From Sporobolomyces roseus (taxonomy: Eukaryota; Basidiomycota; Microbotryomycetes; Sporidiobolales; Sporidiobolaceae): a stretch of 64,000 nucleotides of DNA. The notes beneath the pieces were generated by a model. That model was not told the DNA's origin, made no database searches, and saw nothing but the letters and a program-made list of their open reading frames with translations. The position numbers were made by a program, and so were the translations under genes. Location of the stretch: assembly GCA_016617785.1 (NCBI GenBank), contig JADILM010000007.1, positions 992,001 to 1,056,000 on the forward strand, written 5' to 3'. Every line of letters starts with the position of its first letter. The stretch's first letter is position 1. Shown here piece after piece: positions 52,201 through 63,642 of the stretch.

Positions 52201-52368
52201 TAGTTCCTTTCTTTCCTGCTTTCTTGTCCGCTTTCGCTTTCTTTGCTGCTTTAGCCTATTCATATGCGAGCTCGACTCAGTACGAGGTGATGCTGAGGCT
52301 AGAGATCTAGGACGAACCTCTGCTTTATTGTCTCCCTTCTCCTTCTTTGCCTTCTTCACTTTACCCAT
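49299..52368 (-). CDS. KEL3: Kelch-repeat protein of the KLHDC4 / yeast Kel3 type
   Basis: The protein starts [18 protein letters not shown], a lysine-rich tail ending in [19 protein letters not shown] Kelch propeller follows with repeated FGGE blades: [68 protein letters not shown] and [18 protein letters not shown]. Between blades five and six lies a long insertion with [14 protein letters not shown], poly-Ala and acidic repeats. The last blade ([20 protein letters not shown]) is followed by an acidic stretch and a C-terminal helical domain ([20 protein letters not shown]). This order matches KLHDC4. The family's function is poorly known; a nuclear or nucleolar place is inferred from the lysine- and acid-rich segments. 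Confidence 0.9.
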
Positions 52369-52679
52369 TTTGACTGCTACAGAAAGTTCTTTGGAGCTAC
52401 TCTTGAGGGATTGAGAGGCTGCTTGACTTCGTAGGTGAGATTGGTCGGAAGAGTAATGTTGAGGAAAGCGAATCTCGCTTGCTGCTCTCCTACCCTCAAC
52501 TTCGAATCTCTTGCTCGCTCAAGAGCTGTACGAAACTGAGCTGGACTTCTCGTGAGGCCGTCTGGTCCTGGGAAACTCTCGTTCTATGCTCTCTTTCTTT
52601 CGCTGCGTTCCGCTTCATCTCAACTCTCGCTCTCCGATTATAGCTTATGGGATTCTCTAGTAGGTCACAATGATCTATA
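52369..52679. promoter_or_regulatory. Kelch gene upstream region
   Basis: 311 bases between the Kelch start codon and the stop of the glucanase-like gene; no coding segment or repeat is visible. Confidence 0.45.
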
Positions 52680-55177
52680 TCAACCTATCTCATACACTCT
52701 GACGTACGCCACTTCCCAATAAGCGTTATCAAACAGAGTCGGATCTTTGATCGCATCGAGGCAACTTGCAGCTACATCTGCACAGTTGTCCTTCCAAACA
52801 CTCTCTGCACCTGCCCAATCACCACTGGAGGGGGCGGAAAGAGATCAGCGAGTTCTTGAGGAGGACGGAGAGGAAGAAAGGAGGGGAGAGGGGAGGACGG
52901 GAGACGAACCAAAGTGTCGTATCTGTTCGTAGGAGCGGATAGGAGGAGTGAACACATTTGCTCTGAGAGGAGCGGTCAGTTAGAGGAGTGAGACTTGCCG
53001 AAGATCATCGTTCTGTGAACAGGAAGAACAAGGGAAAGGTGAGTAGCAACACACCTCGAATCAAACTTCCGTGACTCACTGATCACCAAAATACTTGCTA
53101 ATCTCACAAGAGCTCGTCGGCCACCTCGCAGTCGGTTTACCCCAAGTAGCGCTATCAGGACTATTCTCGTTGATATTCTCAGGAATGTTCGCTCTTTCCC
53201 AGAACCAGACATCGATGGCGTCCTTCGTAAAAGACGTAACAATCACTCCACCACCTGCAGGCTACGTACCGATTTGAGTGGCGTGTTCAGAGAACGAGGC
53301 ACTCATGCAAGCGAGACAGAACTTGCCGGCTTTATTGAATCCTTCTCCATAACTATTTTCTGCCACCTCCTCAAAGCTACATCCTTGGTTCCCATTCAAA
53401 TTTGCGTTACATTCATTGCTATCGTGGCAGTGATCAGTGGAGAACGTCAAGACAGAATCGGAAAAATCACTCACTTTGCTTGAACCGCTTTTCCGGTTAC
53501 GTCGACGTTGAGATCCTGCTTACAGTCTGAATCACCGACATGGAGCGTGATTGCATTCTCCGGTTGATTGTGTACTCCTTCTATGATATCTCTGTATCGA
53601 GTCGACTTCAAGTCAGTTCGAGAAAGGGTCAAAGAATCGAGAAGCTCACATCTCTCCTCCATTCGGCCAATCTGTACCGGAAAGCGTGGTCGTCAGCGTC
53701 GGTCGAGTTGCTGTAGCGAGAGAGTCGCGATACCTGGTCCGTGAGTCCACCAAGCTGTCGACCAAGAAAGACATCGATCGAACATCAGTCTTTACCCGAT
53801 CAAACGTTCAAGCAGTCTCCCTTCGAACGAACCTGGCCAAGTAGAACAACCAAAAGGCATCTTGATGATATCTGCAATGAAGATCGAACCTATCTTCATA
53901 GGCGTCTTTGAGTGAATTCGAACGGAATCTCGGAATTTGCCTGAATCAAGAGTCGTCGTATTGTCTACTTTCTGTTCATGGAGCGGTCCTTCTCAATTCA
54001 ATACAAGTCAGACGACTGATGGGGAGCTCGACGAACCATTATTGCGGATGTAGACGAGGTTGAGATTAGGTTCGCAGCTTTTGCTGCGTCTTGACTCAGG
54101 TAATTCACTGCTCGGTCGCTAGTTCAACTCATCAGCTTCAGAGCAGAGTATTGCTGTGGACTGGAGAGCATGACGAACCTGCACCCTGAGATATCCGAAA
54201 GTCGAATCGAATTCGAAACATTGCTCAGCTTCAGAAAACAAGTCTATCACCCCGTCCTGAGCCAAGACTCGAAAAGTACGCTTACATGCGTTGGATCTGA
54301 ACTTCTTCCTTCGAGATCAGCAACACGCTCAACTGCTGTAACAAGTCGAAACAGAAAAGCTCACCTGCCTCGTCCCAAAAAGTCCACTCATCAAAGAACG
54401 ACTCCCCTTTCATCTCCTGTACCAATTTGTACGGTCCACCATTCGTTGCGTCTGGCTTCGATGCTGCAGAGGTCGGGGAAGGTGAAGAATCTCCTGATTT
54501 CGAGGGAGAGGCAGAAGGGGGAGGTGAGTTAGGAGTTTTCGATTTTGGTGAAGAAGGAGAGAGGGGGGAGTCGCTACCCGATGATGAAGCTGATGCGATG
54601 GGTTTCGACTGTGCGAAGAAGTCTAGGGAGATCAGTCAGTCAAGGACACAGCAAGTTCTGATCAGCGTTCTCGTTCGCACCGTTCCAGAAGATCCACTTC
54701 CTCCTCCTCCTGCAGGACTCGACGTTGATGGTGTCGAGCTCGCGGACTCATCCCTTACTCTAAGCCACATAGCAACGGCGACCATCAAGAAAGCGACGAA
54801 TCCGCAAACTATCAACATCACTCGCTGTTTCTGCTGATCTGCGGTCGACGAGCTGTGATGATGATGTCGATGCTGTGAGCCAGGAGAAGAATTCGAGAGC
54901 GTCAGCAAGACTTGTCGAAATGAAACTTCACCAGAATACTCACTTTTCCTTGTCCGTTTTCCTCATCTTCGTCGCTCGAACTCTCAGAATCCAACTCATC
55001 ACTACTCCCTCTACCCTTCCCTTTCCCTTTCCTTCGTCTTTGTAGAGAGTCTTCGGATCTTTGACTATCAGTATCGGAGTCAGAATTGGAAGAATCGAGA
55101 GAACCATCAGATCTCGAGTCCCGTTCTGAACCAGAACTATCGCTTCGCCGTCGGGGTGAATGATGGTGATGAGGCAT
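52680..55177 (-). CDS. type II membrane GH16 beta-glucanase-like protein
   Basis: Residues 1-90 form a cytosolic Ser/Asp/Arg-rich tail (MPHHHHSPRRRSDSSGSERD). A signal-anchor follows (VMLIVCGFVAFLMVAVAMWL). A Ser/Gly linker leads to the GH16 domain: GPYKLVQEMKGESFFDEWTF, WDEADPTHGAVNYLSQDAAK, MKIGSIFIADIIKMPFGC, STWPAWWTHGP and the catalytic GGEIDIIEGVHNQ with both acidic residues. C-terminal blocks are VWFWERANIP and AYWEVAYVRVYEIG. Such laminarinase/Kre6-like proteins act in beta-glucan synthesis or remodelling at the secretory pathway or cell surface. DPTHGA is built from two micro-exons, 11 bases (54286-54296) and 7 bases (54179-54185). More than ten introns are present. Whether it cuts or transfers glucan is unknown. 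Confidence 0.88.
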
Positions 55178-55335
55178 CGAGTGAAGCGACAAGAGAGAAG
55201 TTTGAAACACGCTGGAGAGATTGGGGGAGGATCAAGAGGGAGGCGCGAGCATTAGAACACAAGTCCGTTCGGAGTCCGTCGAGTTCACTCAAAGGGAAGA
55301 CGAGAGACGTGAGTGAGGAGGTGGTAGTAGTAATT

Positions 55336-56671
55336 TCACATATCCTCTGTAGAGAACGCATGAGCAGCAGCTTTGAACATGGCACTAGAATTCTTCTTCT
55401 GCATGTATTTCGCTTCCCAACCCGTACCCTTTTTGAACCAACTCAAAGCCTCATCAGTCTCGTCCGACAGACAGATGAAGTATAGAGAGGGAGATACTCA
55501 CGCGATCAACTCCGTCCCATCGATAACCGGGTTTGATATTGAATCGGTTTGGAGGAGGTGGTGGACCTGTGTAAGGTGGGAATTTAGATTTGGATTTCGT
55601 AGATTTCTTCTCGCCTTTCTGTGAATTTCGATTGAGGGATTAGTAGGGCTCAAGGTAGAGAGAGGGGGAGAGTAATGAAGTACGGTGAGGAAATTCGCAG
55701 CGGGATCATTCCATCGTTCAACTTCTCTCAATTCATCATTCATCTCTTCGTCGTCGGCATATCTGCGAGCACAGGGCGACATGCCATCAGCTCGGATTCA
55801 CGAGATGAAACAGATCGTCCTTGACTCACCTCGCGACACCCTTCATTTTCAATTTCTCCGCCTCTCTCTTCTGTCGTTCCTTGTCTTCCCTCTGAACCAA
55901 TCCTTTCCCCCACTCCATTTTCGCCATTTCCTGTTCCATCTCCTGTCTCTTCCTCTTGGCTTCCTCTGCCTTTTGCAACTTGATATCAATCTTCCTTCCC
56001 GACGAATCCCGATAAATCGTCGTCTGCCCTTGTTGCTCCCCTTCTTCCTCCTCCTCCTCTACTTCCCCTCGAGCTCTCCTCTTGGCCAACTCTCGTTCAG
56101 CTTTGAATCGTTTCCGTTCAGTTTCGAGTTTTTGTCGTTCTTGTTCTGCTCGAAGTTCCGAAGCTGATTGTAATCCACCTTTTGAAGTTGAAACTACTAC
56201 GGGTGCTTCATCTTCTGGTTCAACTTCCTCCTCCTCCTCCTCTTCGACGACTGGCTGAACGAGGGATGGATCTGAATCTCGAATAGTTGACCAAGTTGAA
56301 TTCGACTTCTTTGATTTGAAATGTCCTCTTCTCTCCTCGACCACTGCGACCAAAGTTTTCTCACACATCAGCCATGTTCTGAGCGGATACGAGAGAGCAG
56401 AGAAAAACGTACCAGGTTTGTATTCCTCTGTTTCTTCCTCATTGACTTTACTCCAACTTTCCTCATCTTGATCTGCAATAACGAATCCATTCCTACCACT
56501 ACTTGTCGAGGCTACTGGTAGTGAGGAGGAAGATTCTACTTTTCTCTTCTTTCGTTTCTTTGAATTGGGATCGGATGATGAAGATGAAGATTGACGTTCG
56601 AGAATGGCGTCTGCTTTGGCTCCTGTCATGTACTTGCTGGCTAAGTAAGCTTGAAGATCTGCGTTACCCAT
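55336..56671 (-). CDS. BUD13: pre-mRNA splicing factor Bud13 (RES complex)
   Basis: Component of the pre-mRNA retention and splicing complex with Snu17 and Pml1, bound to the activated spliceosome. The start is [20 protein letters not shown]. The middle is Glu/Lys-rich and disordered ([19 protein letters not shown]). The conserved core is [20 protein letters not shown], followed by [19 protein letters not shown]. The C-terminal signature that binds Snu17 is [20 protein letters not shown], ending HAFSTEDM at TGA 55336-55338. Four introns are seen. The gene is divergent from PET117 with 118 bases between start codons. A working RES complex fits the many short introns in this genome. Confidence 0.95.
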
Positions 56672-56789
56672 CTCTCACTAGTCTCAAGTCTAGTTGTAAA
56701 GTGGTTGGTTGGAAATCAACCTCTCCAAGATCTTCGGAAACCATTTTAATCTTCCACCCTTCACAACCCAAACCATCGTCCTGCAAAAA
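56672..56789. promoter_or_regulatory. 118-bp shared promoter of BUD13 and PET117
   Basis: The two start codons face away across only 118 bases, implying overlapping promoters. No TATA-like box is evident at either side. Confidence 0.6.
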
Positions 56790-57179
56790 ATGAGTAGAAC
56801 AGCGAAAGCTTTGTTCCTGGGGTCAGTCGTATTCTCTGGCGTATCAATTTGGGGAGTTCACATGATTCAAGTTCGAGAACGAGAGGTATACAGTCTCCTT
56901 CCTTCCCTCCTCTCTGTCTCTCAACCCTCGCTAAATCTTTGTTGAGTATAGACGATGTTTGCGGGAGTGATCAGAGACGATGCTAGGTTGGCAGCGAAGA
57001 AATTACAGAAAGAGAGGGAATTGGAATTCGAGGATCAGAAGAGGAAGAGAGCTTATTTGGAAAGGATGCAACAGGTTTCGAATCCAGTCGTCGAACCACC
57101 AAAAGTCAGAGAAGAGGACGTACCCAAGAATGCCGAAGGATTGGACTTCGGGTGTAAAACTTGCGATAAACCTGAATGA
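56790..57179 (+). CDS. PET117: cytochrome c oxidase assembly protein Pet117
   Basis: Two exons encode a protein of about 108 residues. The N-terminal helix MSRTAKALFLGSVVFSGVSI anchors it in the mitochondrial inner membrane. It is followed by the signature GVHMIQVREREV-TMFAGVIRDDARL, which matches the WGVHxxQxxERExxHxGVxRD pattern of Pet117, and a charged coiled coil (LQKERELEFEDQKRKRAYLE). The C-terminal extension ends GCKTCDKPE with a CxxC pair. Pet117 couples haem a synthase (Cox15) oligomers to complex IV assembly. The extension with CxxC is longer than I expect for the yeast protein. Confidence 0.92.
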
Positions 57180-57233
57180 AGGAGGAGTTCGCTCGGATCG
57201 ATCATCTACTTTGTTGTATATCTTTTCATTCGT

Positions 57234-57283
57234 AAGTCCGAGAATATCAGATCTTGTCGACCTGTACTGATATTCTCGGACTT
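57234..57283. repeat. perfect 17-bp inverted repeat with 16-base loop
   Basis: The left arm (57234-57250, AAGTCCGAGAATATCAG) is the exact reverse complement of the right arm (57267-57283), separated by 16 bases. It lies 55 bases after the PET117 stop codon. The transcript would form a stable stem-loop, so it may be a 3'-end or mRNA-stability element of PET117, or a relic of a short inverted insertion. Confidence 0.9.
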
Positions 57284-58038
57284 CGTTTCTCACAGCTGTC
57301 ATGTAGCAATATTTATCTCTCCTCTCGTTTTCGCAATTCGCAATTTCAATCCCTTCGTTCCCACATCGGTTCTCCAGTCCCATTTCGCACTCATGCGAGA
57401 AGACGCGATGGGGTTGCTCGAGCTCTTGAGACAGTCGAGAGTGTGTAGAGTGTCTATCTTGAGGGGATGTAATTTCAATTCGAGTAAAAAGTAAGGGTAG
57501 TAAGAGTCGCACAAAGGAGCGTCAAAAAGAGTTGGACTGGTACTAATTTGGAGAGAGAATCGAGAGCGTAGTAAGGAGTGACAATGAGAGTTGGACAAGG
57601 AGGAATCGAAAAGAGGAAAAGAGGAAATGAACACAAAAAAGTAAAATGTAAAAGAGCGTAAACAGTAGAGACTAGGGGTAGGGGTAAGTAAACAAGAGAT
57701 AGTTAGAGACATAGTAAGGAGCGTGAGAGGAAGGCGAAAAGGGTCGTGAACAGAATGAGGAAGGAAAGAAGGGAAAAAGAAAAAGACTCGTGGATCCGCC
57801 TGGGATGTGGAGGTGTTTGATGGGAAGGTGAAAGGAGAAAGATCGAGGGAGAGCTAGGGTCTATGGGGGGTGATGAGGAAGTCGAGGAAAGTGTTGAGAA
57901 GCGGGTGAGAGAGAATGAGGTTACAGGCGATAGATAAGTGAGGGAGTTTCGAGGTGATCCAGCGAGCTGCGAATGCGATATCACTCTATCAGCATCTCTA
58001 CCTGAGGACGAGGAGCAGTCAAAGAGAGACGTACCAAT
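57284..58038. other. intergenic, convergent 3' region
   Basis: 755 bases between the hairpin and the stop codon of the minus-strand membrane protein. The plus strand is purine-rich from 57480 to 57930. Minus-strand openings (57299-57712, 57703-57984) are Ser/Leu/Phe-rich by composition only. They show no domain, so no gene is called. Confidence 0.5.
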
Positions 58039-59705
58039 TTAATCTCTATCTCTAGGATCATCGTTGACTACGCTCAGTCTCCACCTCTTTCCATTATCAC
58101 TCTCATCGTAACCCTGTCCAAAAGTATCTCCTACTTGCATCGGCGTAGGACTGACAGGTCTAGCACCTCCGAAACCTCCCACAAATTCTTGTTCAGGTTC
58201 ACCAGGGAAAGGTAAATGACCTTGACCCGAAGCTGTACCCGTTCCTCCTCCTCCTCCTTCCTCACTCGAGTGACCTGCAGTCGAATAATCTCGAGGTGGT
58301 GATGGAGTGTGACGGGATTGAGAATTGTTGTATGCCAACCCTCCTGCACCAGCGAGTGCACCGGCTCCCGCAGCTCCCGCCATTAGAGGTGCGTGAGAAT
58401 GTTGAGATCCAGGTGCAGAGTAACCGTTTCCTGAATAAGGACTAGGAGAGGAATCGAGAGTAGAAGGGATTGAAGGAGCGAGGTGATTGCCTCCATCCGA
58501 AGACGAGTAAGGCATGTAACTTGGTCCAGTTTGTTCTGATGAATAAATGGATGGTGGGACTTGAGGTAGGGTAGGTTGTTGTTGTCGACCGTATCTCGCT
58601 GCTCCAGCACCTGCCAATCCAGCCGCACCAACTCCAGCAGCTCCAGCTCCCAACATCGAACCACCATGTCCCGTTTCACTCATTTGAGCTCCTCCTCCTC
58701 CTCCTCCTCCAGGTCCATCCAAATCATCGTCGTCTCCAACCCCAAACCCTGCTCCTCCAGTGTTGTGTACTTGTTCAGGGTACAACGTCGAAGAGTCTCC
58801 AACGGCAGGCCACAAAATGTTGTCCGCTGCATTCTGTTTCTCTCTCTTTCGACGACGAACTCCGAGGCAGACGAAGAGGAGTAATGCTAAGACGGCGAGA
58901 CCTCCTACTGCTGCTCCGACGGCGATACCAGCTTTGGCTCCGGTCGAGAGTTGGGATCCGGATGAGGCAGAAGAGGAAGATCCTCCTGATGAACTCGTTT
59001 GAACTCCGGTCGAGGTGATCGCGGGTAAGGTAGAGGTGATGGAGGATGTACCGATAACGATGACTGTGATTCAACCAAGGAGCGGGAGTTAGTTGAATGT
59101 AAAGAAATGAGAAAAAGGTCGAAAACTTCGTCATGAGCAGGAAAAGCCGAAGTGAGAGGGGTGAAGAATGAAAAAAAAAAAGGTAAATGGCTTACCCGTC
59201 GTAGGAGTGATAACGCTGGTTACGGTCGTTTCAGCTGTAGAGCGGTGGAACAGGGTCAGTCACTTTTGAAAGCTAGAGAGAGATGCGAAGAAGGCAAGAC
59301 TAACAAGGTTGAGCGGAAGTTGTAGTTCGATCACTAGTAGTTTCTGTAGTTTCTGTAGTCTCTGCACTAGTAGTAGTCGTAGTAGAAGCTGCTGCCGAGG
59401 TCGTAGTAGTAGTCGCAGCAGCGCTAGTCGTTGTTCTGTGAGAAGAAGAGGCGAGAAAGAAAAACAGGGTGAGAGGTGACCAGAAGAAGTTGCCGGTTCA
59501 CAGAGAAAAGAGAAACGTACGCTGCTTGAGTTGTAGTAGTCGTAGTAGTCGTACTAGATTCTGCTGGAGTCGTCGTCTCTTCTGCCGCACTACTGCTCGA
59601 ACCTGCAATCGCTGATGAAATTGCATCCCCTAAACCTTGACGCCTTAAGAGTCTGTTGGAAGATTCTAGTTCGAGGATATCGTTCCTCCTGATTATACGT
59701 TCCAT
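58039..59705 (-). CDS. Ser/Thr-rich single-pass membrane protein, Mid2/sensor-like
   Basis: The start is MERIIRRNDILELESSNRLL. After a short charged segment comes a long Thr/Ser/Ala-rich stretch (TTTPAESSTTTTTTTTQAA and similar over four exons), which would be heavily O-glycosylated. A single membrane helix follows (AGIAVGAAVGGLAVLALLLF) and then a basic stop-transfer VRRRKREK. The cytosolic tail of about 260 residues is Gly/Ala/Pro-rich and ends RWRLSVVNDDPRDRD. This plan resembles fungal cell-wall stress sensors of the Mid2 type. There is no obvious N-terminal signal peptide, so either the start exon is missing or the protein is inserted by its one helix. No WSC cysteine domain is present. 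Confidence 0.7.
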
Positions 59706-60284
59706 CGTAGATTTTCGTGTAGTGTCGCGTAGTGTGATGGGACTGTTGAAAGAGAAGAGAAATGAAAGCCTCCCTCCCTCCTTTTTTCCCGCAGCGGAAT
59801 TTTCTGTCTCTCCTTTTTTTCCCTCTTATTCGTCGAAGCCTACGGTGCATTCGTATTCTCTCTCCTGCTCGTCGCTTTGAGTGAACCGAACGAGTCAAAA
59901 CGCTCAAAGTCATTTGGAAATTGGCGAAACTCGCAGGGTTTCCCGCGAGAAATTTCTTTCCGTCCTCCCATTCGACCGACTCACTCAAGTTGCCTGCCTA
60001 CTAGGCTCAGGCAAGCTCTGATCTACCAGCGAGCGACTCAGCGCACCATCGCAAAGTCACAAACTCTACAGAGAACGACAACTCGCCCTCTCGAACATCC
60101 AACAGCTCTCCCTCGACTTCCAGTTTCGACCACGGAAGCTTAACAATACTCTTATCAGCTATCAAACCACCTGAGAGCTGCTTACTGGCCTTCGGAACGA
60201 GACGTCGCGTCCCTCCCGAATTTCCCGGTTAAACTCACTCTCAAATCTTCACATCCCGACAACTCAGCTTGTCGAGGAGCAGAA
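59706..60284. promoter_or_regulatory. divergent promoter of the sensor-like gene and the bHLH regulator
   Basis: 579 bases between outward-facing start codons with no coding segment supported. A nested palindrome lies at 59990-60014: outer arms TTGCCTG and CAGGCAA, with an inner perfect GCCTA-C-TAGGC. It is a candidate binding site for a dimeric regulator. T-rich runs occur at 59782-59822. Confidence 0.5.
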
Positions 60285-63200
60285 ATGATGGAGACAGAGG
60301 CATCACCAACACCTTCCCCTAGCTCTTCTTCCAATTATCCTTTCCAAGGCGACTTCAGTTCATTCGGAGACCTCTTCTCACAATCGCAAAACACCAACAC
60401 CTCTGAACAACCTCTCCCAAACCCGAATACGACTCTCTCTCCAGGACAGAACTTTGCAGACCTCCTCGCAGAGTTCACTTTACCGGGAAATGCTTTGAGT
60501 CCTCATACTCTAGAGAGTTTGGTTGGGAATGCTGGAACTGGATCTCGAGGAGCACACGGTGAGGAGCTTGGCGGGTCGGAGAATCAGAACGAAGGAGAAG
60601 GCGGAGGACCGTCGAACGCACCTTCACCTCAGCATCATCAGCCTCAACATCCGATAAATCAAGCCGACGTCAACTTGCAGTTCCAACAATTCATCGCAGC
60701 GAGTCTCGCAAACGGTTCAGGAGGAATTCCTACTCCTACACCTCATCAATACACTCCTCAGCAACACTACCACTCGCAGAACCCTTCCCTTCATTCCTCT
60801 CCATCCGGTTCCGGCATTCAATCTCTTCCCAATTCTCACGCTCCTTCTCCTTTACCTTCTTACTCGAACGCTCCTCCTTCGAATCCCATCTTCCTCCCTC
60901 AGCAACACTTCTCCCACGGCAATCAGTCGCCCTACGTGATGGTTCCGAACCCTTACTCAGTCGGTCCCGAACAATACTCGATTCCATCTCAAACGGCTGC
61001 AGTCTTCGCTCATCAGTTCGCGATGCTCCAGAGTCAAGGTCAGCAACAGATGGCAAACGTTCTCGCACAAGCTCAGGCGATCGTTCAAGCGAATCAAGTT
61101 GCTCAAGCACAACACATTCAGCAGCAGCAGCAGCAGCAACAGCAACAGCAATCGATTGGAAGCCAATCAACGAGTGCAGATAGCGAATGGAGAGATAACG
61201 AGGTATGTTCGAACGAAGATTGATCAGTCCAACTACTGAAACTGATCAACTCTCGTTCGGGTCAACAGTTCATGTTCAGTCCTCTCATGTCTCCAGCGAT
61301 GACTCCTGGTTCCGCCTACACTCCAGCATCTTCCCTCCCACCTTCCGTCGGCCCTCTCCCTCTCGCAGCACCTTCCGATTTCTTTCCTCCTCTTACTTCT
61401 CCCGCTCTCGGCCCTCACGTGTATTCTTCCGATCAACAACACCACCACAACCTCGCACACCGAAACAGTCTTCAAGGGCTCGTTGACGGCGTTGGAGCTC
61501 TCTCGACTCAACTCCCTCCCGGTTCCCCTCTCACTTTCCCTTACCAATCTCCTCAAATGCGCGCCATCGATGCGGGTCACCACACTGCTGCTGGATCAGG
61601 ACGCAGGGGTGCGAGCTCAACCAACAAGAAGACCCGACCTAGTCCATTGATCAAAGCTAGTGATCCCGCTCTCGACCCGAACCGGAGGAAGCGAAGGATG
61701 ACGGGACCCAATTCGAATGGATCGACCAAGAGTGCGAGCAACAGCCCTTACATCTCTGCGACGAATCCAAAGACTGGTTCGACCCCGGGAGCGTTCAGTG
61801 CTGGATCGAGTAGCAATGGAGGGGGATTGTCGCAGAAAACGAGTCCGATCGAATTCAATACAGGAATCGATACTCCTAGTCCCGTCGACTTGACTTCCTC
61901 AACGTTCTCAATTAAGAATGGAGTTGGCTTAGACGGTCTTCCTATACCACCTCCAACGTTCGCCTCGTCTTCCCGAGATCAACCTTATCAACTTGAACCC
62001 ATGGGTCCCCCTCCGCCTCCTCACCACTCTCACCATGCTTCATCTCAGCCCCTCTCAACTTCCGCCTCTTCTTCAGGTTCCTTCAACCCGATCACTCCTG
62101 CAACCATCATGAATTTCTCTTCAGATTTCGACCTCTCTACCTTATCCTCCCTCTCTCCAGCTCTCGGTCCAACTTCAGATGGTGGCCCTGGCTCAGCCTT
62201 CTCCGGATCTCTACAAAACTCTCCGATTCTCTTACCTCAGCCTGATACGGGAGAAGCGGCGACTGCTTCGTCGGCGGGTAAAGCGAGGAGTACGAGGAAA
62301 TCTGGATCGGTTAAAGCTTCTCCGGCGTTGAGAGCTGTCGATGCGAAGGGAAAGGGAAAGGCTACTGAGGGAGTGAATGGCAAGAAGGCAGCGAAACAGA
62401 CCAAGATTGCACCGAGTCCAAAAGTTTCAGCAAGTTCAAAAATTCGTCCTTTACTCGCTGCTGGTCAGTCTTTGTCACTCTCGTCACTCTCTACGCTATG
62501 GAACGACTGACTGAGTAGGTTGAATCGACTAACAGATGCTGCACCCGAAGCTCAGACAAGACTAGCGAGTAAAAATAATCACGAGAACGTAGCTGATGGA
62601 CGAGGAAACGATCTGTCGGGACTCAACGCTTCGACTCCTTCAACGACACAATCTGCTGTTAGCAACGCCAACGGAGGTACTGCGGAAAGTAGGAAATCGA
62701 CTCACAAGCTCGCCGAACAGAAACGACGAGATTCGCTCAAACTTTGCTTCGACGAATTGAGGTCTCTCTTACCTCCCATCTTGCCTTCTACGGATGACGC
62801 GAATCGAAGACCCGGAGAAGGGAACGTAGGTGGACAAAGAAACGGAGAGGTTGATCCAGAAAATCCGAACAAGGGAGTTAGTAAAGTTGCGTTGTTGAGG
62901 AGGAGTAACGAGTACCTCGAAATCCTCAAAGAGAGGATCGAGAGGAGGGATCAAGCGATTTGGGCATTGCGAAAGCAGAATCAAATGCTCAAGGGTAGAC
63001 GGAGTGAGCTTGGAAGTACTCCAGACGAGAATGATGAGGATGGAGAGGAGAGTGAGGAAGATGAGATTCCTGGACTCGATCTCGATTTGGACAACATCGA
63101 TGGAGGTGAACGAAGAGCTGGAAATCTCGCTTTCTGTATGTTCCTCTCACTCTCCATTGATAGGAACTCTCGCTAATCGAAAACTGTCATTGCAGACGAG

Positions 63201-63374
63201 GATCTCGACTTTGAATCGAAAATCGCTTCGCTTCCTATAGCTCGTCGAGGATCGACTTCTTCGAGTCGCAGGACCTCTGTCACCTCGACATCTACTTCGA
63301 AACCTACTACGAGACGTTCGACGAGGAACACCGTCCAGCCCAACATGAACGAGGACATGGATGTAGAAGGATGA
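60285..63374 (+). CDS. basic helix-loop-helix transcription factor
   Basis: Four exons encode roughly 950 residues. The first 550 residues are Pro/Ser/Gln/His-rich with a CAG-encoded Gln run and a FMFSPLMSPAMTP stretch after intron 1. The bHLH domain is near the C-terminus: basic region HKLAEQKRRDSLKLCFDELR (His, Glu and Arg in the class B E-box pattern), a loop of about 40 residues enlarged with Gly/Asn/Glu, then helix 2 GVSKVALLRRSNEYLEILKE and a leucine-zipper-like ERIERRDQAIWALRKQNQML. An acidic tail (DENDEDGEESEEDE) and a basic end (KPTTRRSTRNTVQ) follow. The HER residues predict binding to CACGTG-type sites. The partner and targets are unknown. Confidence 0.9.
61119..61151 (+). repeat. 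CAG/CAA (polyglutamine) repeat in the bHLH gene
   Basis: About ten consecutive Gln codons, mostly CAG, in the N-terminal disordered region. It is likely variable in length between strains. Confidence 0.95.
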
Positions 63375-63642
63375 ATCCAGAGAAGTGCTCGCTTGTTTCC
63401 CTTTACCTAACTAATTAATTTGGCTCAACCCTTCCTTCTTGTGTTGCTTTAGTTCAACCTGTTGTGCAAGTCTTACTTACTGTTCCTTCCTAACTGTGCC
63501 TGCTCGTCGATTAGCTTGCTTTCATGAGAAGCGGACAGATCGCCATCACCTCAACCTGAGTTCACTCGCTCTCGTTTGGGTTCTCTCTCCAGCTTTATCC
63601 TCTCTCACGTCGCTTCTTCAGCTAGAACGGCTAGTTCGCAAT

